Program-made: the position numbers and the translations under genes
In this document: positions 1 through 9,507 of the stretch, one piece after another
Layout of the letters: each line of letters starts with the position of its first letter
Numbering within the stretch: position 1 is the first letter of the stretch
Notes under the pieces: model-generated
What the model was told of the DNA's origin: nothing
Databases searched by the model: none
Seen by the model: the letters and a program-made list of their open reading frames with translations, nothing else
Assembly: GCF_030128875.1 (NCBI RefSeq)
Contig: NZ_CP124620.1
Coordinates: forward strand, 1,302,001 to 1,366,000
Direction of reading: 5' to 3'
Length of the DNA: 64,000 nt
DNA from: Stenotrophomonas sp. BIO128-Bstrain
GTDB lineage: Bacteria; Pseudomonadota; Gammaproteobacteria; Xanthomonadales; Xanthomonadaceae

Positions 1-705
1 GACAGGCTGCAGCAGTGGCCGCGCAGCGCGGCGCAGTCCCGGCCGCTGTACCTGCGCGCGGGCGGCAGGCTGTCCTTTGAAGCACCACAGGCGGGGGAGG
101 CCACGTTCGAGGCGTATGTATCCGATCCGGCCAAGCCGGTGCCGTTCGTACCGCGCCCGGTGCGGTTTGCTGACCGCGATATGTGGACGAGTTGGCTGGT
201 GAAGGACCAGCGTTTCGTGGATGGTCGCCCGGACGTGCTGACCTTCGTCAGCGAGCCGTTGACCGAGCCGCTGCGGATCGGCGGCGCGCCGCAGGTCAAT
301 CTGCAGGCAGCGACGAGTGGCAGCGACAGCGACTGGGTGGTGAAACTGATCGATGTGTATCCGGACCAGACCCCGTCGACGCCGGAGATGGGCGGCTACG
401 AGCTGTCGGTCTCGATGGCGATCTTCCGTGGCCGGTATCGCGAAAGCTTCAGCGACCCGAAGGCGATCGCGAGCAACCAGGTGCTGGATTACAAATTCGG
501 TCTGCCGACCGCGAACCATGTGTTCCAGCCGGGCCACCGGGTGATGGTGCAGGTGCAGTCGAGTCTGTTCCCGCTGTACGACCGCAACCCGCAGACGTTC
601 GTGCCGAACATCTACCTCGCCAAGCCGGGCGATTACCAGAAGGCAACGCAGCAGGTCTGGCATTCGCCGCAGCAGGCCAGCTTCATTTCGTTGCCGGTGT
701 ACTGA
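1..705 (+). CDS. CocE/NonD family hydrolase, C-terminal part (5' end outside window)
   Basis: The reading frame is open from base 1 and ends at the TGA at 703-705, so 234 C-terminal residues are visible and the catalytic alpha/beta-hydrolase part lies upstream. The visible part matches the C-terminal jelly-roll domain of the X-Pro dipeptidyl-peptidase / cocaine esterase / glutaryl-7-ACA acylase family: a beta-rich stretch with RPVRFADRDMWTSW, then FVSEPLTEPLRIGGAPQV and the closing VMVQVQSSLFPLYDRNPQT typical of that fold. These enzymes hydrolyse amide or ester bonds of small acyl compounds and many are periplasmic. No substrate can be told from this fragment. A hairpin at 715-743 follows the stop, and the next gene converges from the other strand. 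Confidence 0.85.
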   Translation, partial: DRLQQWPRSAAQSRPLYLRAGGRLSFEAPQAGEATFEAYVSDPAKPVPFVPRPVRFADRDMWTSWLVKDQRFVDGRPDVLTFVSEPLTEPLRIGGAPQVNLQAATSGSDSDWVVKLIDVYPDQTPSTPEMGGYELSVSMAIFRGRYRESFSDPKAIASNQVLDYKFGLPTANHVFQPGHRVMVQVQSSLFPLYDRNPQTFVPNIYLAKPGDYQKATQQVWHSPQQASFISLPVY

Positions 706-714
706 ACCCTTGAA

Positions 715-743
715 GGAAGTGCCGGCCACCGGCCGGCACTTCC
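715..743. terminator. Perfect 13-bp hairpin between convergent genes
   Basis: GGAAGTGCCGGCC (715-727), loop ACC, then its exact complement (731-743). It has no T-run. It lies 10 bases after the hydrolase stop and 63 bases before the stop of the convergent oxidoreductase, so it could serve as a bidirectional terminator. Its GTGCCGGCC/GGCCGGCAC core recurs at 57926-57944, so it may also belong to a REP-like repeat family. Confidence 0.6.
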
Positions 744-805
744 AGGATGCAGCGCATCTCGCCCTGGTGGGCCGGAACGTGCATCCGGCCCAACAGGATC
801 AACAC

Positions 806-1900
806 TCAACCGTCGATGGTCGGGTAGTCGGTGTAGCCGTGCGCGCCACCGCCGTACAGCGTGTCGTTGTCCAGCTCGGACAGCGCCACGCCCAGACGGA
901 AGCGCTCGACCAGATCGGGATTGGCGATGAAGGGACGACCGAAGGCGACCATGTCGGCATAGCCGGAGGCGACCGCCGCTTCGGCACGCGCCTGGTCGTA
1001 TCCGTTGTTGGCGATCCATGCGCCCTTGAACTTGGCGCGCAGCGCGGCGTAGTCGAAGGCGATGTTGTCGCGCGGGCCGCCGGTCGCGCCTTCGATCACG
1101 TGAATGAACGCGAGCGGGCCGATGGCATCCAGACGCTCCACGGCGCGTTCGAACAACGGCTGCGGGTTGGAGTCGGCAGCGTCGTTGGCTGGCGTCACCG
1201 GCGAGAGACGTACGCCGGTTCGTTCTGCACCGATTTCCGAAACGATCGCGCTGACCACTTCATCCAGCAGGCGGGTGCGGTTTTCGATGCTGCCACCGTA
1301 TTCGTCGGTGCGCTGGTTGCTGCCATCACGCAGGAACTGGTCGATCAGATAGCCGTTGGCAGCATGCACTTCCACACCGTCGAAGCCGGCCGTGATGGCG
1401 TTGCGTGCGGCCTGGCGATAGTCCTGGATCAGGCCGGGAATCTCGTCCAGGCGCAGGGCGCGCGGCTCGGAGACATCTTCAAAGCCCTTGGCGGTGAACG
1501 TCTTCGCATCGGCGCGCAGGGCACTCGGCGCGACGGGCACCTCGCCCTCGGGCAGCAGGCTGGTGTGCGAGATGCGGCCGACGTGCCACAGCTGCAGCAC
1601 GATCTTCCCACCGCGCGCGTGCACGGCGTCGGTGACCTTTTTCCAGGCATCGATCTGGTCCTGGCTGTAGATGCCGGGCGTATCCAGATAGCCCTGGCCC
1701 AACGGACTGATCTGGGTGGCCTCGGCGATGATCAGCCCGGCGCTGGCGCGCTGTTCGTAGTACTGGATGGCCAGAGGATTGGGAATGCGGTCCTTGATGG
1801 CGCGGTTGCGGGTCAGCGGTGCCATCGCGACGCGGTTGGCGACGTCGATGGCCCCCAGACGGGTGGGGGAGAACAATTGGCCGTCAGTGGAATCTGTCAT
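806..1900 (-). CDS. Old yellow enzyme family alkene reductase (NemA/XenB-like)
   Basis: This 364-residue protein belongs to the FMN-dependent old yellow enzyme family, which uses NAD(P)H to reduce activated C=C bonds and often nitro compounds or N-ethylmaleimide in the cytoplasm. The sequence shows MAPLTRNRA near the N terminus, the substrate/flavin segment GVEVHAANGYLIDQFL with the His-x-x-Asn pair that binds the substrate carbonyl, then RTDEYGGSIENR, and near the C terminus ADMVAFGRPFIANPDL. The frame is open further upstream, but I start at the ATG at 1900 (MTDSTDGQLF) because the family begins there. The gene is divergent from the SDR gene at 2109, with about 208 bases between them holding both promoters. 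The physiological substrate is unknown. Confidence 0.9.
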   Translation of the reverse strand: MTDSTDGQLFSPTRLGAIDVANRVAMAPLTRNRAIKDRIPNPLAIQYYEQRASAGLIIAEATQISPLGQGYLDTPGIYSQDQIDAWKKVTDAVHARGGKIVLQLWHVGRISHTSLLPEGEVPVAPSALRADAKTFTAKGFEDVSEPRALRLDEIPGLIQDYRQAARNAITAGFDGVEVHAANGYLIDQFLRDGSNQRTDEYGGSIENRTRLLDEVVSAIVSEIGAERTGVRLSPVTPANDAADSNPQPLFERAVERLDAIGPLAFIHVIEGATGGPRDNIAFDYAALRAKFKGAWIANNGYDQARAEAAVASGYADMVAFGRPFIANPDLVERFRLGVALSELDNDTLYGGGAHGYTDYPTIDG

Positions 1901-2108
1901 GGGCTTACCTTGGGGGAGGGCGACCGCCAGCGGCGGATGAAAGAAAGGATGTGGGCGTACGACCCCGAGCATAGGGGCAGGTGCGTTGCAGCGATGGGAA
2001 GGATTGTTGCGGAGCACGCTGTGCACGTTCTGTAACGTTTTCGCGGCGTATGGTCGAGGCATGGGCAGGCAGTGCCCGCAGCCTTATTCCAACCCGAGGA
2101 ACAACGCG

Positions 2109-2867
2109 ATGATTGATTATCAGCTCAAGGGAAAGGTCGCCATCGTCACCGGCGGCGTCTCCGGCATCGGACTGGCCGTGGCCGAACTGCTGGCCGATTC
2201 CGGCGCGGCGGTGGCGGTGTGGGATCTCACGGCCGACGCCGTCGAGAAGACCGCCGAGGCGCTGCGCAGCAAAGGCGTGAAATCGATCGGCATCGCCTTG
2301 AACGTCACCGACGAGCACGCGGTGGAAGCAGCCGTGAAGCAGACCGTGCAGGAACTCGGTGGGCTGGACATCGCAGTGAACAACGCGGGTATCGGCGGGC
2401 CGTCGGCGGCCAGTGGCGATTACCCCGTGGATGGCTGGAGGAACGTCATCGACGTCAATCTCAACAGCGTATTCGTGTGCCAGCGGGCGCAGATCCAGGC
2501 GATGCGCAGCACGGGCAAGGGCGGCAGCATCATCAACATGGCCTCCATCCTGGGCCAGGTCGGTTTCAACAACTCGGCGGCCTATGTCGCGGCCAAGCAT
2601 GGCGTGGTCGGCCTGACCCAGACGGCGGCGTGGGAACACGCGGCGGACAAGATCCGCATCAATGCGGTGGGCCCGGGCTTCATCGCCACCCCGTTGCTGG
2701 ACAAGATGGACCCGAAGGTGAAGCAGGCGCTGGAAAGCAAGCATGCGCTGGGACGCCTCGGCAAGCCGGAAGAAGTCGCCGCGCTGGTGGCCTGGCTGGC
2801 CAGCGCGGATGCGGGTTTTGCAACCGGCACTTACTACGCCATCGATGGCGGATACCTGGCCCAGTAA
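2109..2867 (+). CDS. Short-chain dehydrogenase/reductase (SDR) family oxidoreductase
   Basis: A 252-residue classical SDR. The NAD(P)-binding motif TGGVSGIG lies near residue 16, NNAGIGG near residue 90, and the catalytic Tyr-Lys pair is in YVAAKHG near residue 158, preceded by the catalytic Ser in INMASI. After it come PGFIATPLL and the C-terminal YYAIDGGYLA, as usual. It should oxidise or reduce a small alcohol/ketone in the cytoplasm, but the substrate cannot be read from the sequence. The start at 2109 has a good ribosome binding site (GAGGA at 2096-2100) and fits the family length. Being divergent from an old yellow enzyme gene suggests both could respond to one signal such as reactive carbonyl compounds. 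That is inference only. Confidence 0.9.
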   Translation: MIDYQLKGKVAIVTGGVSGIGLAVAELLADSGAAVAVWDLTADAVEKTAEALRSKGVKSIGIALNVTDEHAVEAAVKQTVQELGGLDIAVNNAGIGGPSAASGDYPVDGWRNVIDVNLNSVFVCQRAQIQAMRSTGKGGSIINMASILGQVGFNNSAAYVAAKHGVVGLTQTAAWEHAADKIRINAVGPGFIATPLLDKMDPKVKQALESKHALGRLGKPEEVAALVAWLASADAGFATGTYYAIDGGYLAQ

Positions 2868-2966
2868 GACACGTGGTGGCAGGCTCACCCGGGCCTGCCA
2901 CTGGTTTCACGGTCCCCAGACGCCCCTGTCTGCGACGCTCCGTCCATTGCCGGATGAGAGACGCAG

Positions 2967-3425
2967 ATGGGACTGGAACAAGATCTATCGATCCTGCTGC
3001 GGATTGCCGTGGCCATGCTGCTGGGCGCCACGCTCGGCATCGAACGCGAGATGGGCAAGCACGCCGCCGGGCTGCGCACGCACATGCTGATCGCCGGTGC
3101 AGCCGCACTGATTGTCGGCTTGGGCGACAGCATTGCCGAACACTTCCAGGAGGAACGCTACCGTGACCTGCTGCAGGTCGATCCGGTGCGTCTGATCGAG
3201 GCGGTGGTGGCCTGTGTCGGCTTCGTTGCCGCCGGCACGATCCTGCGGGGCTCGCGCGATGACCAGGTCAGCGGCCTTACCACCGCCAGTTCACTGATCA
3301 TGTCCGCCGCGATCGGTATCGCGGTTGGCATCGGCGAGTATGTGATCGCTGTCGGCGTGAGTGTGTTGTGCCTGATCGTGCTGGTGGTATTCAGCCGTAT
3401 CGCCAGAAAACTGGAGTCGTCATGA
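2967..3425 (+). CDS. MgtC/SapB family membrane protein
   Basis: A 152-residue inner-membrane protein with about four hydrophobic helices. The N terminus contains LLGATLGIEREMGKHAAGLRTHML, the signature region of the MgtC/SapB family (conserved GxEREx and AGLRTH), so this is the MgtC N-terminal membrane domain without a long cytoplasmic tail. Relatives are linked to growth at low magnesium, regulation of ATP synthase and survival under stress, but short versions like this one are mostly uncharacterised. Its stop overlaps the ATG of the following VOC gene by four bases (ATGA), so the two are probably translated together. Confidence 0.85.
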   Translation: MGLEQDLSILLRIAVAMLLGATLGIEREMGKHAAGLRTHMLIAGAAALIVGLGDSIAEHFQEERYRDLLQVDPVRLIEAVVACVGFVAAGTILRGSRDDQVSGLTTASSLIMSAAIGIAVGIGEYVIAVGVSVLCLIVLVVFSRIARKLESS

Positions 3426-3856
3426 GCAGCGAACGTCCCTTCGAGATCCAGCGCATCGACCACGTGGTGCTGCGCGTGCAGGATCTGCCCCGCGCGGTGC
3501 GCTTCTACTGTGACGTTCTGGGCTGCACGGTCGCCCGCGAACGGCCGTCGCTGGGCATGGTGCATCTGCATGCCGGTGAGTCGCTGATCGATCTGATCAG
3601 CGTGGACGGTCCGCTGGGAATCAAGGGCGGTGCGGCGCCCGGGCGGGAAGGGCGCAATGTCGAGCATGTCTGCCTGCGCGTGGAACCGTTCGATGCCGAG
3701 CAGGTGCGCGTGCATCTGCAGGGACTGCAGGTAGAGCTCAGTGGGCCGGCCGAGCGCAATTACGGTGCCGAGGGCGATGGCCTCTCGCTGCGTCTGCGCG
3801 ACCCGGACGGCAACTCGGTGGAACTCAAGGGTCGTTCGAACGATTGCGGCTGCTGA
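3422..3856 (+). CDS. VOC family (glyoxalase/dioxygenase fold) protein
   Basis: A 144-residue protein of the vicinal oxygen chelate superfamily. It has the two beta-alpha-beta-beta-beta halves expected: RIDHVVLRVQDLPRAVRFY with a candidate metal-binding His near residue 13, then NVEHVCLRVEPF opening the second half, and GNSVELKG with the usual C-terminal metal-binding Glu. Members include glyoxalase I, extradiol dioxygenases and fosfomycin or bleomycin resistance proteins. The substrate cannot be assigned. It overlaps the MgtC-like gene by four bases and is probably its operon partner, which is an unusual pairing. Confidence 0.8.
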   Translation: MSSERPFEIQRIDHVVLRVQDLPRAVRFYCDVLGCTVARERPSLGMVHLHAGESLIDLISVDGPLGIKGGAAPGREGRNVEHVCLRVEPFDAEQVRVHLQGLQVELSGPAERNYGAEGDGLSLRLRDPDGNSVELKGRSNDCGC

Positions 3857-3879
3857 GTGGTAGGACCAATATTCGGACG

Positions 3880-3894
3880 TAGACCTATGGTCTA
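3880..3894. promoter_or_regulatory. Inverted repeat TAGACC-TAT-GGTCTA upstream of lldP
   Basis: Perfect 6-bp arms with a 3-base spacer, about 150 bases before the lldP start. A TAATAG element (3893-3898) that could serve as a -10 box overlaps its right end, and ACCAAT (3865-3870) to the left matches a half-site of the operator at 3951-3969. It may be a second, weaker regulator site. In E. coli lldPRD, LldR also uses two operators. This is inference. Confidence 0.4.
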
Positions 3895-3950
3895 ATAGGC
3901 TCGTCTCGCGTTTGGCGTTTCAATGCGGGCAGTTCCAACAGGCGTTTTGG

Positions 3951-3969
3951 TTATTGGTGCTACCAATAA
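3951..3969. promoter_or_regulatory. Probable LldR operator in the lldP leader
   Basis: TTATTGGT-GCT-ACCAATAA is a perfect 8-bp inverted repeat with a 3-base spacer. It matches the TGGT-N3-ACCA core known for FadR-type GntR regulators such as LldR and PdhR. It lies 72 bases before lldP, and an LldR-like gene is the second gene of the operon. An outer repeat, TCCAACAG (3934-3941) with its complement CTGTTGGA (3973-3980), surrounds it, so the transcript could also fold here. Confidence 0.7.
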
Positions 3970-4041
3970 TCGCTGTTGGACGTTCTCGGCTCGCGCGGTG
4001 CTGACCGCGCGGACCCCTGTCCGTCTTGATGAGATCCGCCG

Positions 4042-5700
4042 ATGCAGGCCTGGCAACAACTGTATGACCCCGCTGGCAACCTCTGGCTGTCCAGCCTGAT
4101 CGCGCTGCTGCCGATCGCCTTCTTCTTTGTCGCCCTGGCCGTGTTGCGCATGAAGGGCTGGCTGGCCGGCACGATCACCGTGGTGATCGCGTTGGCGGTG
4201 GCCCTGCTGTTCTATCGGATGCCCCTGTCGCAGGCGCTGGCAGCAGCCGGTTATGGCTTCGTCTACGGCTTGTGGCCGATCGCCTGGATCATTCTGGGCG
4301 CGGTGTTCCTGTACAAGGTCTCGGTCAAGACCGGACAGTTCGACATCATCCGGGCGTCGATCCTGTCGGTCACCGAAGACCAGCGCCTGCAGATGCTGAT
4401 GGTCGGCTTTGCGTTTGGCGCGTTCCTGGAAGGGGCGGCCGGCTTCGGAGCGCCGGTGGCGATCACCGCTGCGCTGCTGGTCGGGCTGGGCTTCAAGCCG
4501 CTGTATGCCGCCGGCCTGTGCCTGATCGTCAATACCGCGCCGGTGGCCTTCGGCGCGATGGGCATTCCGCTCATCGTGGCCGGGCAGGTGACCGGGCTGG
4601 ATGCATTCGAGATCGGGCAGATGGCCGGGCGCCAGCTGCCGTTCCTGACCGTCATCGTGCTGTTCTGGATAATGGCGATCATGGACGGCTGGCGCGGCAT
4701 CAAGGAAACCTGGCCAGCGGTGCTGGTGGCCGGTGGTTCGTTCGCGATCGCCCAGTACCTGACCTCCAACTTCATCGGCCCGGAGCTGCCGGACATCACC
4801 GCCTCGCTGACGTCGCTGGTCTGCCTGACCCTGTTCCTGCGCAAGTGGACGCCGGTGCGCATCTTCCGCTTCGATACCGAGACCAGCGCAGAAGCTGCCG
4901 CCCAGGCACTGGAGGCACCGCGCTATTCCACCGGCCAGATCGTCAAGGCATGGTCGCCGTTCCTGATCCTGACCGCGATGGTCACGATCTGGAGCATCAA
5001 GCCGTTCAAGGCGCTGTTCGCCACCGGGGGTGCGCTGGAGCACTGGGTGCTGAAGATTCCGGTACCGGCGCTGGATCAGCTGGTGCTGAAAATGCCGCCG
5101 ATCGTGCCGGTCCCGACCGGCTACGAGGCGGTCTACACGTTCGATGCGGTCTCGGCCACCGGCACGGCGATCATGCTGGGCGCGGTGATCGCGATCGTGC
5201 TGCTGAAGATGCGCCCGGCCGCGGCGCTGCGCACGTTCGGCGAAACCGCCCGGGAGCTCAAGGTGCCGATCTACTCCATCGGCATGGTGCTGGCGTTTGC
5301 CTTCATCGCCAACTACTCGGGCCTGTCGGCCACGCTGGCGCTGGCCCTGGCGCATACCGGCAAGGCCTTCACCTTCTTCTCGCCGTTCCTCGGCTGGCTG
5401 GGCGTGTTCCTGACCGGCTCGGATACGTCCTCCAATGCGCTGTTCTCCGCCCTGCAGGCCACCACGGCCCAGCAGATCGGCGTGTCCCAGGTGCTGCTGG
5501 TCGCGGCCAACACCACCGGCGGGGTGACCGGCAAGATGATCTCGCCGCAGTCGATCGCGATTGCCTGCGCGGCGGTCGGGCTGGCCGGCAAGGAATCGGA
5601 CCTGTTCCGCTTCACGGTCAAGCACAGCCTGATCTTCACCGTGATGGTCGGCATCATCACCACGGTGCAGGCGTACTGGCTGACCTGGATGATTCCCTGA
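4042..5700 (+). CDS. lldP: L-lactate permease
   Basis: A 552-residue polytopic inner-membrane protein of the LctP family, which imports L- and D-lactate and glycolate with protons. The length matches E. coli LldP (about 551). Hydrophobic helices run the whole length, with family segments such as [51 protein letters not shown] and the near-terminal [19 protein letters not shown]. It is the first gene of lldP-lldR-lldD-dld, has two candidate operators upstream, and supplies substrate to the two lactate dehydrogenases. GAGA at 4031-4034 is a modest ribosome binding site for the ATG used. Confidence 0.95.
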   Translation: MQAWQQLYDPAGNLWLSSLIALLPIAFFFVALAVLRMKGWLAGTITVVIALAVALLFYRMPLSQALAAAGYGFVYGLWPIAWIILGAVFLYKVSVKTGQFDIIRASILSVTEDQRLQMLMVGFAFGAFLEGAAGFGAPVAITAALLVGLGFKPLYAAGLCLIVNTAPVAFGAMGIPLIVAGQVTGLDAFEIGQMAGRQLPFLTVIVLFWIMAIMDGWRGIKETWPAVLVAGGSFAIAQYLTSNFIGPELPDITASLTSLVCLTLFLRKWTPVRIFRFDTETSAEAAAQALEAPRYSTGQIVKAWSPFLILTAMVTIWSIKPFKALFATGGALEHWVLKIPVPALDQLVLKMPPIVPVPTGYEAVYTFDAVSATGTAIMLGAVIAIVLLKMRPAAALRTFGETARELKVPIYSIGMVLAFAFIANYSGLSATLALALAHTGKAFTFFSPFLGWLGVFLTGSDTSSNALFSALQATTAQQIGVSQVLLVAANTTGGVTGKMISPQSIAIACAAVGLAGKESDLFRFTVKHSLIFTVMVGIITTVQAYWLTWMIP

Positions 5701-5767
5701 GCCCATGCGCGGCAGTCCGGCCACCGGCATCGACCCCATCGCCCGCCACGCGGGCGACAATGGCGGC

Positions 5768-6532
5768 ATGAAGAACGAACGCCTGTCCGACAAGGTGGCC
5801 GCGCAGCTGCGCAGCCTGATACGTGAGCAGAACCTGCAGCCGGGTGACCGTCTGCCGGCCGAACGACCGCTGGCGGTGCAGCTGGGGGTCTCGCGCACGG
5901 CGCTGCGCGAGGCGATCGCGCAGCTGGCCAGCCAGGGCCTGCTGAACGCGCGGGTCGGCGGCGGCACCTACGTGAGCGAACCGGCGGCCCGTGCCCGGCA
6001 GGCCATCGATGAGCCGTTGATGCCGTACCTGCCGCTGTTCCAGGGCGACCCGGAATACCGCTTCGACGTGCTGGAAATCCGCCACGCGCTGGAAGGGGCG
6101 ACTGCGTGGCACGCCGCCTTGCGCGCCACCGACGAAGACCGCGCGAAGATCCGCCAGGCCTTCGACACCATGATGGCTGCGCATGGCAAGGACGATCCGG
6201 CCGGCGAGGCACAGGCCGACGCGGCCTTCCACCTGGCCATCGCCGAGGCCTCGCACAACCTGGTGCTGCTGCAGGTGATGCGTGGCCTGTTCGAGCTGCT
6301 GCAGACCAACATCTCGCAGAGCCGCGAGAAGCTCTATACCTCCGCCCGCACCTTCGAGCCGCTGTCCGTCCAGCACCGCGAGATGATGGATGGCGTGCTC
6401 GCCGGCGACCCCGAACGCGCGCGTGCCGCCGCACACGCGCACCTGGAATTCGTGCACACCTCCCTGCGCACGCTCGATGACAACGAGGCCCGGCGCGCAC
6501 GTGCGTCACGGCTTCCTTCTTCCCACGGTTGA
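5768..6532 (+). CDS. lldR: FadR-subfamily GntR transcriptional regulator, LldR-like
   Basis: A 254-residue regulator with an N-terminal winged helix-turn-helix (about residues 8-75, PAERPLAVQLGVSRTALREAI) and a C-terminal FCD ligand-binding domain (FDVLEIRHALEG, then FHLAIAEASHN and QHREMMDGV, carrying the Asp/His residues that usually bind a metal). E. coli LldR represses or activates the lld operon in response to L-lactate. Here the gene lies between permease and dehydrogenase, as in E. coli, and a matching operator sits at 3951-3969. The frame is open from 5705, but I start at the ATG at 5768 (MKNERLSDK), which fits the family. The gap to lldD is 3 bases. Confidence 0.88.
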   Translation: MKNERLSDKVAAQLRSLIREQNLQPGDRLPAERPLAVQLGVSRTALREAIAQLASQGLLNARVGGGTYVSEPAARARQAIDEPLMPYLPLFQGDPEYRFDVLEIRHALEGATAWHAALRATDEDRAKIRQAFDTMMAAHGKDDPAGEAQADAAFHLAIAEASHNLVLLQVMRGLFELLQTNISQSREKLYTSARTFEPLSVQHREMMDGVLAGDPERARAAAHAHLEFVHTSLRTLDDNEARRARASRLPSSHG

Positions 6533-6535
6533 CCC

Positions 6536-7696
6536 ATGATCATTTCCGCCTCCACCGACTACCGCGCAGCGGCACAACGCCGCCTGCCGCCGTTCCTGTT
6601 CCACTACATCGATGGCGGCGCGTATGCCGAGCACACCCTGAAGCGGAACGTCGCGGACCTGTCGGAGATCGCGCTGCGCCAGCGCATCCTGCGCAACATG
6701 TCCGATCTGAGCCTGGAAACGGAGCTGTTCGGTGAGCGCCTGGCGATGCCGGTGGCGCTGGCGCCGGTCGGGCTGACCGGCATGTATGCGCGCCGCGGTG
6801 AAGTGCAGGCGGCGCGGGCGGCGGCGAGCCGGGGGATTCCGTTCACGCTGTCCACCGTGTCGGTCTGCCCGATCGAGGAAGTGGCCCCGGCCATCGATAG
6901 GCCGATGTGGTTCCAGCTGTATGTCCTCAAGGATCGCGGCTTCATGCGCAATGCGCTGGAGCGGGCCAAGGCGGCTGGCGTGACCACGCTGGTGTTCACG
7001 GTGGACATGCCCACGCCGGGCGCGCGCTACCGCGATGCGCACTCGGGCATGAGTGGCCCGAACGCGCCGGCGCGGCGCATGCTGCAGGCGGTGACGCACC
7101 CGCGCTGGGCATGGGACGTGGGCCTGTTCGGCCGCCCGCACGATCTGGGCAACATCTCCACCTATCGGGGCAGCCCGACCGGCCTGGCCGATTACATCGG
7201 CTGGCTGGGCAACAACTTCGATCCGTCCATTTCCTGGAAAGACCTGGAGTGGATCCGCGAGTTCTGGAGCGGACCAATGGTGATCAAGGGCATTCTTGAT
7301 CCGGACGATGCACGTGACGCCGTTCGCTTCGGGGCCGACGGCATCGTGGTCTCCAACCACGGCGGTCGCCAGCTGGACGGTGTGCTGTCCACCGCGCGGG
7401 CGTTGCCGGCGATCGCCGATGCAGTCAAGGGTGAGCTGAAGATCCTGGCCGATTCGGGCATCCGCAACGGCCTGGACGTGGTGCGCATGATCGCGCTCGG
7501 CGCCGACAGCGTGCTGCTCGGCCGTGCCTTCGTCTATGCGCTCGCCGCGCAGGGCGAGGCCGGCGTGGCCAATCTGCTGGACCTGATGGCCAAGGAAATG
7601 CGCGTGGCGATGACGCTCACCGGCGCCAGGACCATCGCCGACATCAGCCGCGATTCGCTGGTGGACGCCACGCGTCGCCTCGCGGCCGCACCATGA
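6536..7696 (+). CDS. lldD: FMN-dependent L-lactate dehydrogenase (quinone)
   Basis: A 386-residue member of the FMN alpha-hydroxyacid dehydrogenase family. It oxidises L-lactate to pyruvate and passes electrons to the membrane quinone pool. The sequence shows the flavin-site start [14 protein letters not shown], Lys251 in MVIKGIL, and the catalytic His275 in [10 protein letters not shown], the position numbered the same in E. coli LldD. Length agrees with E. coli LldD (396), slightly shorter at the C terminus. It overlaps dld by four bases (ATGA), so translation is coupled. Confidence 0.95.
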   Translation: MIISASTDYRAAAQRRLPPFLFHYIDGGAYAEHTLKRNVADLSEIALRQRILRNMSDLSLETELFGERLAMPVALAPVGLTGMYARRGEVQAARAAASRGIPFTLSTVSVCPIEEVAPAIDRPMWFQLYVLKDRGFMRNALERAKAAGVTTLVFTVDMPTPGARYRDAHSGMSGPNAPARRMLQAVTHPRWAWDVGLFGRPHDLGNISTYRGSPTGLADYIGWLGNNFDPSISWKDLEWIREFWSGPMVIKGILDPDDARDAVRFGADGIVVSNHGGRQLDGVLSTARALPAIADAVKGELKILADSGIRNGLDVVRMIALGADSVLLGRAFVYALAAQGEAGVANLLDLMAKEMRVAMTLTGARTIADISRDSLVDATRRLAAAP

Positions 7697-9405
7697 ACGC
7701 GGCATCCCAGGGCACGGCAGCGCTGCTGGCGCAGCTGCGCGCGATCGTCGGGGACGCACACGTGCTGTGCGGCGACAAGCCGACCCGGCGCTTCCGCAAG
7801 GGCTACCGTTTCGGCGATGGCCCGGTGCTGGCGGTGGTCCGCCCGGGCACGCTGCTGGAACAGTGGCGCGCCCTGCAGGCCATCGTGGCGGCCAACGCGA
7901 TCGTGATCATGCAGGCGGCCAACACCGGCCTCACCGGCGGTTCCACGCCGGATGGTGCTGACTATGACCGACCGGTGGTCATCCTCAACACGCTGCGCCT
8001 GACCGGTGTGCAGCTGATCAACGAGGGCCGCCAGGTGGTCTGCCTGCCCGGGGCGACGCTGGACCGGCTGGAAAAGGAGCTGGCGCCGCTGGGCCGCGAA
8101 CCGCACTCGGTGATCGGCTCGTCGTGCATCGGTGCCTCGGTGCTGGGCGGGGTCTGCAACAACTCCGGCGGCTCGCTGGTGCGACGCGGCCCGGCCTATA
8201 CCGAACTGGCGTTGTTCGCCCAGGTCGATGCCAACGGCAAGCTGCAGCTGGTCAATCATCTCGGCATCGCGCTGGGCGATACCGCCGAGCAGATCCTGGA
8301 GCGGCTGCAGGGCGGCGACTACGCGCCCGCCGACGTGGACAATGGCAACGACCGCGCCGCCTCCGACCCGCGCTATGCCGAGCAGGTGCGCCAGGTCGAT
8401 GCAGCCACGCCGGCCCGCTACAACGCCGATCCCTCGCGCCACTACGAAGCCTCCGGCTCGGCCGGCAAGCTGGCGGTGTTCGCGGTGCGGCTGGATACGT
8501 TTGCGCGCGAGCCCGGCGAGGTGTTCTACATCGGCAGCAATGCGATGGAGGATCTGACCGCGATCCGCCGCCATCTGCTGACCGCGTTCGAGCGCCTGCC
8601 GATCTCGGGCGAGTACCTGCACCGCGAGGCGTACGACATCGGCGAACGGTACGGCAAGGACACCTTCCTGCTCATCGATCGCTTCGGCACGGCCAGGGTG
8701 CCGGCGGCGTTCGCGCTGAAAAGCCGCGTCGATGGATGGTTCGAAAGCCTTGGCCTGCGCGGGGTCACCGACCGCGTGATCCAGGGGGCGATGCGCTGCC
8801 TGCCGGGCCATCTGCCCGCGCGCATGGGCCAGTTCCGTGACCGCTACGAGCACCACCTGCTGCTCAAGGTGTCAGCGGTGGATGCCGCCGCCGCCGAAAC
8901 CTTCCTGCGCACTCACTTCGCTGACAGCGAGGGCGACTTCTTCCAGTGCACGGCCGAGGAGGGGCGCAAGGCGTTCCTGCACCGCTTTGCGGTGGCCGGC
9001 GCGGCCGTGCGTTATCGCGAGGTGCACCGGCGCGAGGTCGAGGACATCGTGGCCCTGGACGTGGCACTACGGCGCGATGACCGCGCGTGGGTGGAACACC
9101 TGCCGGCCGAACTCGACGCACGCTTGGCCGGCAAGCTGTATTACGGGCATTTCCTGTGCCATGTGTTCCATCAGGACTACATCGTGCGCAAGGGCGAGGA
9201 TCCGCTGGCCATCGAGCACGCGATGTGGGCGCTGTTGGACGCGCGTGGCGCGGAGTATCCGGCCGAACACAACGTGGGCCATCTGTACCCGGCCAAGCCG
9301 GCCCTGGCGGCGTTCTACCAGCAACTGGATCCGAGCAATACGTTCAACCCGGGCATCGGGCAGACGCCCAGAACCCGGCATTGGAGCGACTGTGGAATGC
9401 ACTGA
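7693..9405 (+). CDS. dld: FAD-dependent D-lactate dehydrogenase (quinone)
   Basis: A 570-residue protein, essentially the length of E. coli Dld (571), a peripheral membrane flavoenzyme oxidising D-lactate to pyruvate with quinone as acceptor. The N-terminal FAD-binding PCMH-type domain shows [16 protein letters not shown] and the flavin-contacting [21 protein letters not shown]. The C-terminal part carries the membrane-binding region and ends [18 protein letters not shown]. Its start overlaps the lldD stop. In E. coli dld is a separate locus. Here the operon can use both lactate enantiomers. Confidence 0.95.
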   Translation: MNAASQGTAALLAQLRAIVGDAHVLCGDKPTRRFRKGYRFGDGPVLAVVRPGTLLEQWRALQAIVAANAIVIMQAANTGLTGGSTPDGADYDRPVVILNTLRLTGVQLINEGRQVVCLPGATLDRLEKELAPLGREPHSVIGSSCIGASVLGGVCNNSGGSLVRRGPAYTELALFAQVDANGKLQLVNHLGIALGDTAEQILERLQGGDYAPADVDNGNDRAASDPRYAEQVRQVDAATPARYNADPSRHYEASGSAGKLAVFAVRLDTFAREPGEVFYIGSNAMEDLTAIRRHLLTAFERLPISGEYLHREAYDIGERYGKDTFLLIDRFGTARVPAAFALKSRVDGWFESLGLRGVTDRVIQGAMRCLPGHLPARMGQFRDRYEHHLLLKVSAVDAAAAETFLRTHFADSEGDFFQCTAEEGRKAFLHRFAVAGAAVRYREVHRREVEDIVALDVALRRDDRAWVEHLPAELDARLAGKLYYGHFLCHVFHQDYIVRKGEDPLAIEHAMWALLDARGAEYPAEHNVGHLYPAKPALAAFYQQLDPSNTFNPGIGQTPRTRHWSDCGMH

Positions 9406-9507
9406 CGCGAAAATGTCGCGCCATATTCGTATTTGTTGTATTTCCTGCGGAGCCACAAGGATCTAGCGTTGGCTGCGGAATGATCCAACGTGAGAAAGGC
9501 AGTGCGC

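Noticed and set aside
3892..5967. A 691-residue open frame on the minus strand
   Set aside because: It overlaps the well supported lldP and the lldR start on the other strand, and its composition (Arg/Gln/His/Gly) is that of antisense high-GC DNA.
9406..9507. Possible attachment or integration site left of the SMI1/KNR4 gene
   Set aside because: The stretch is AT-rich, but there is no tRNA, integrase or direct repeat flanking the gene.
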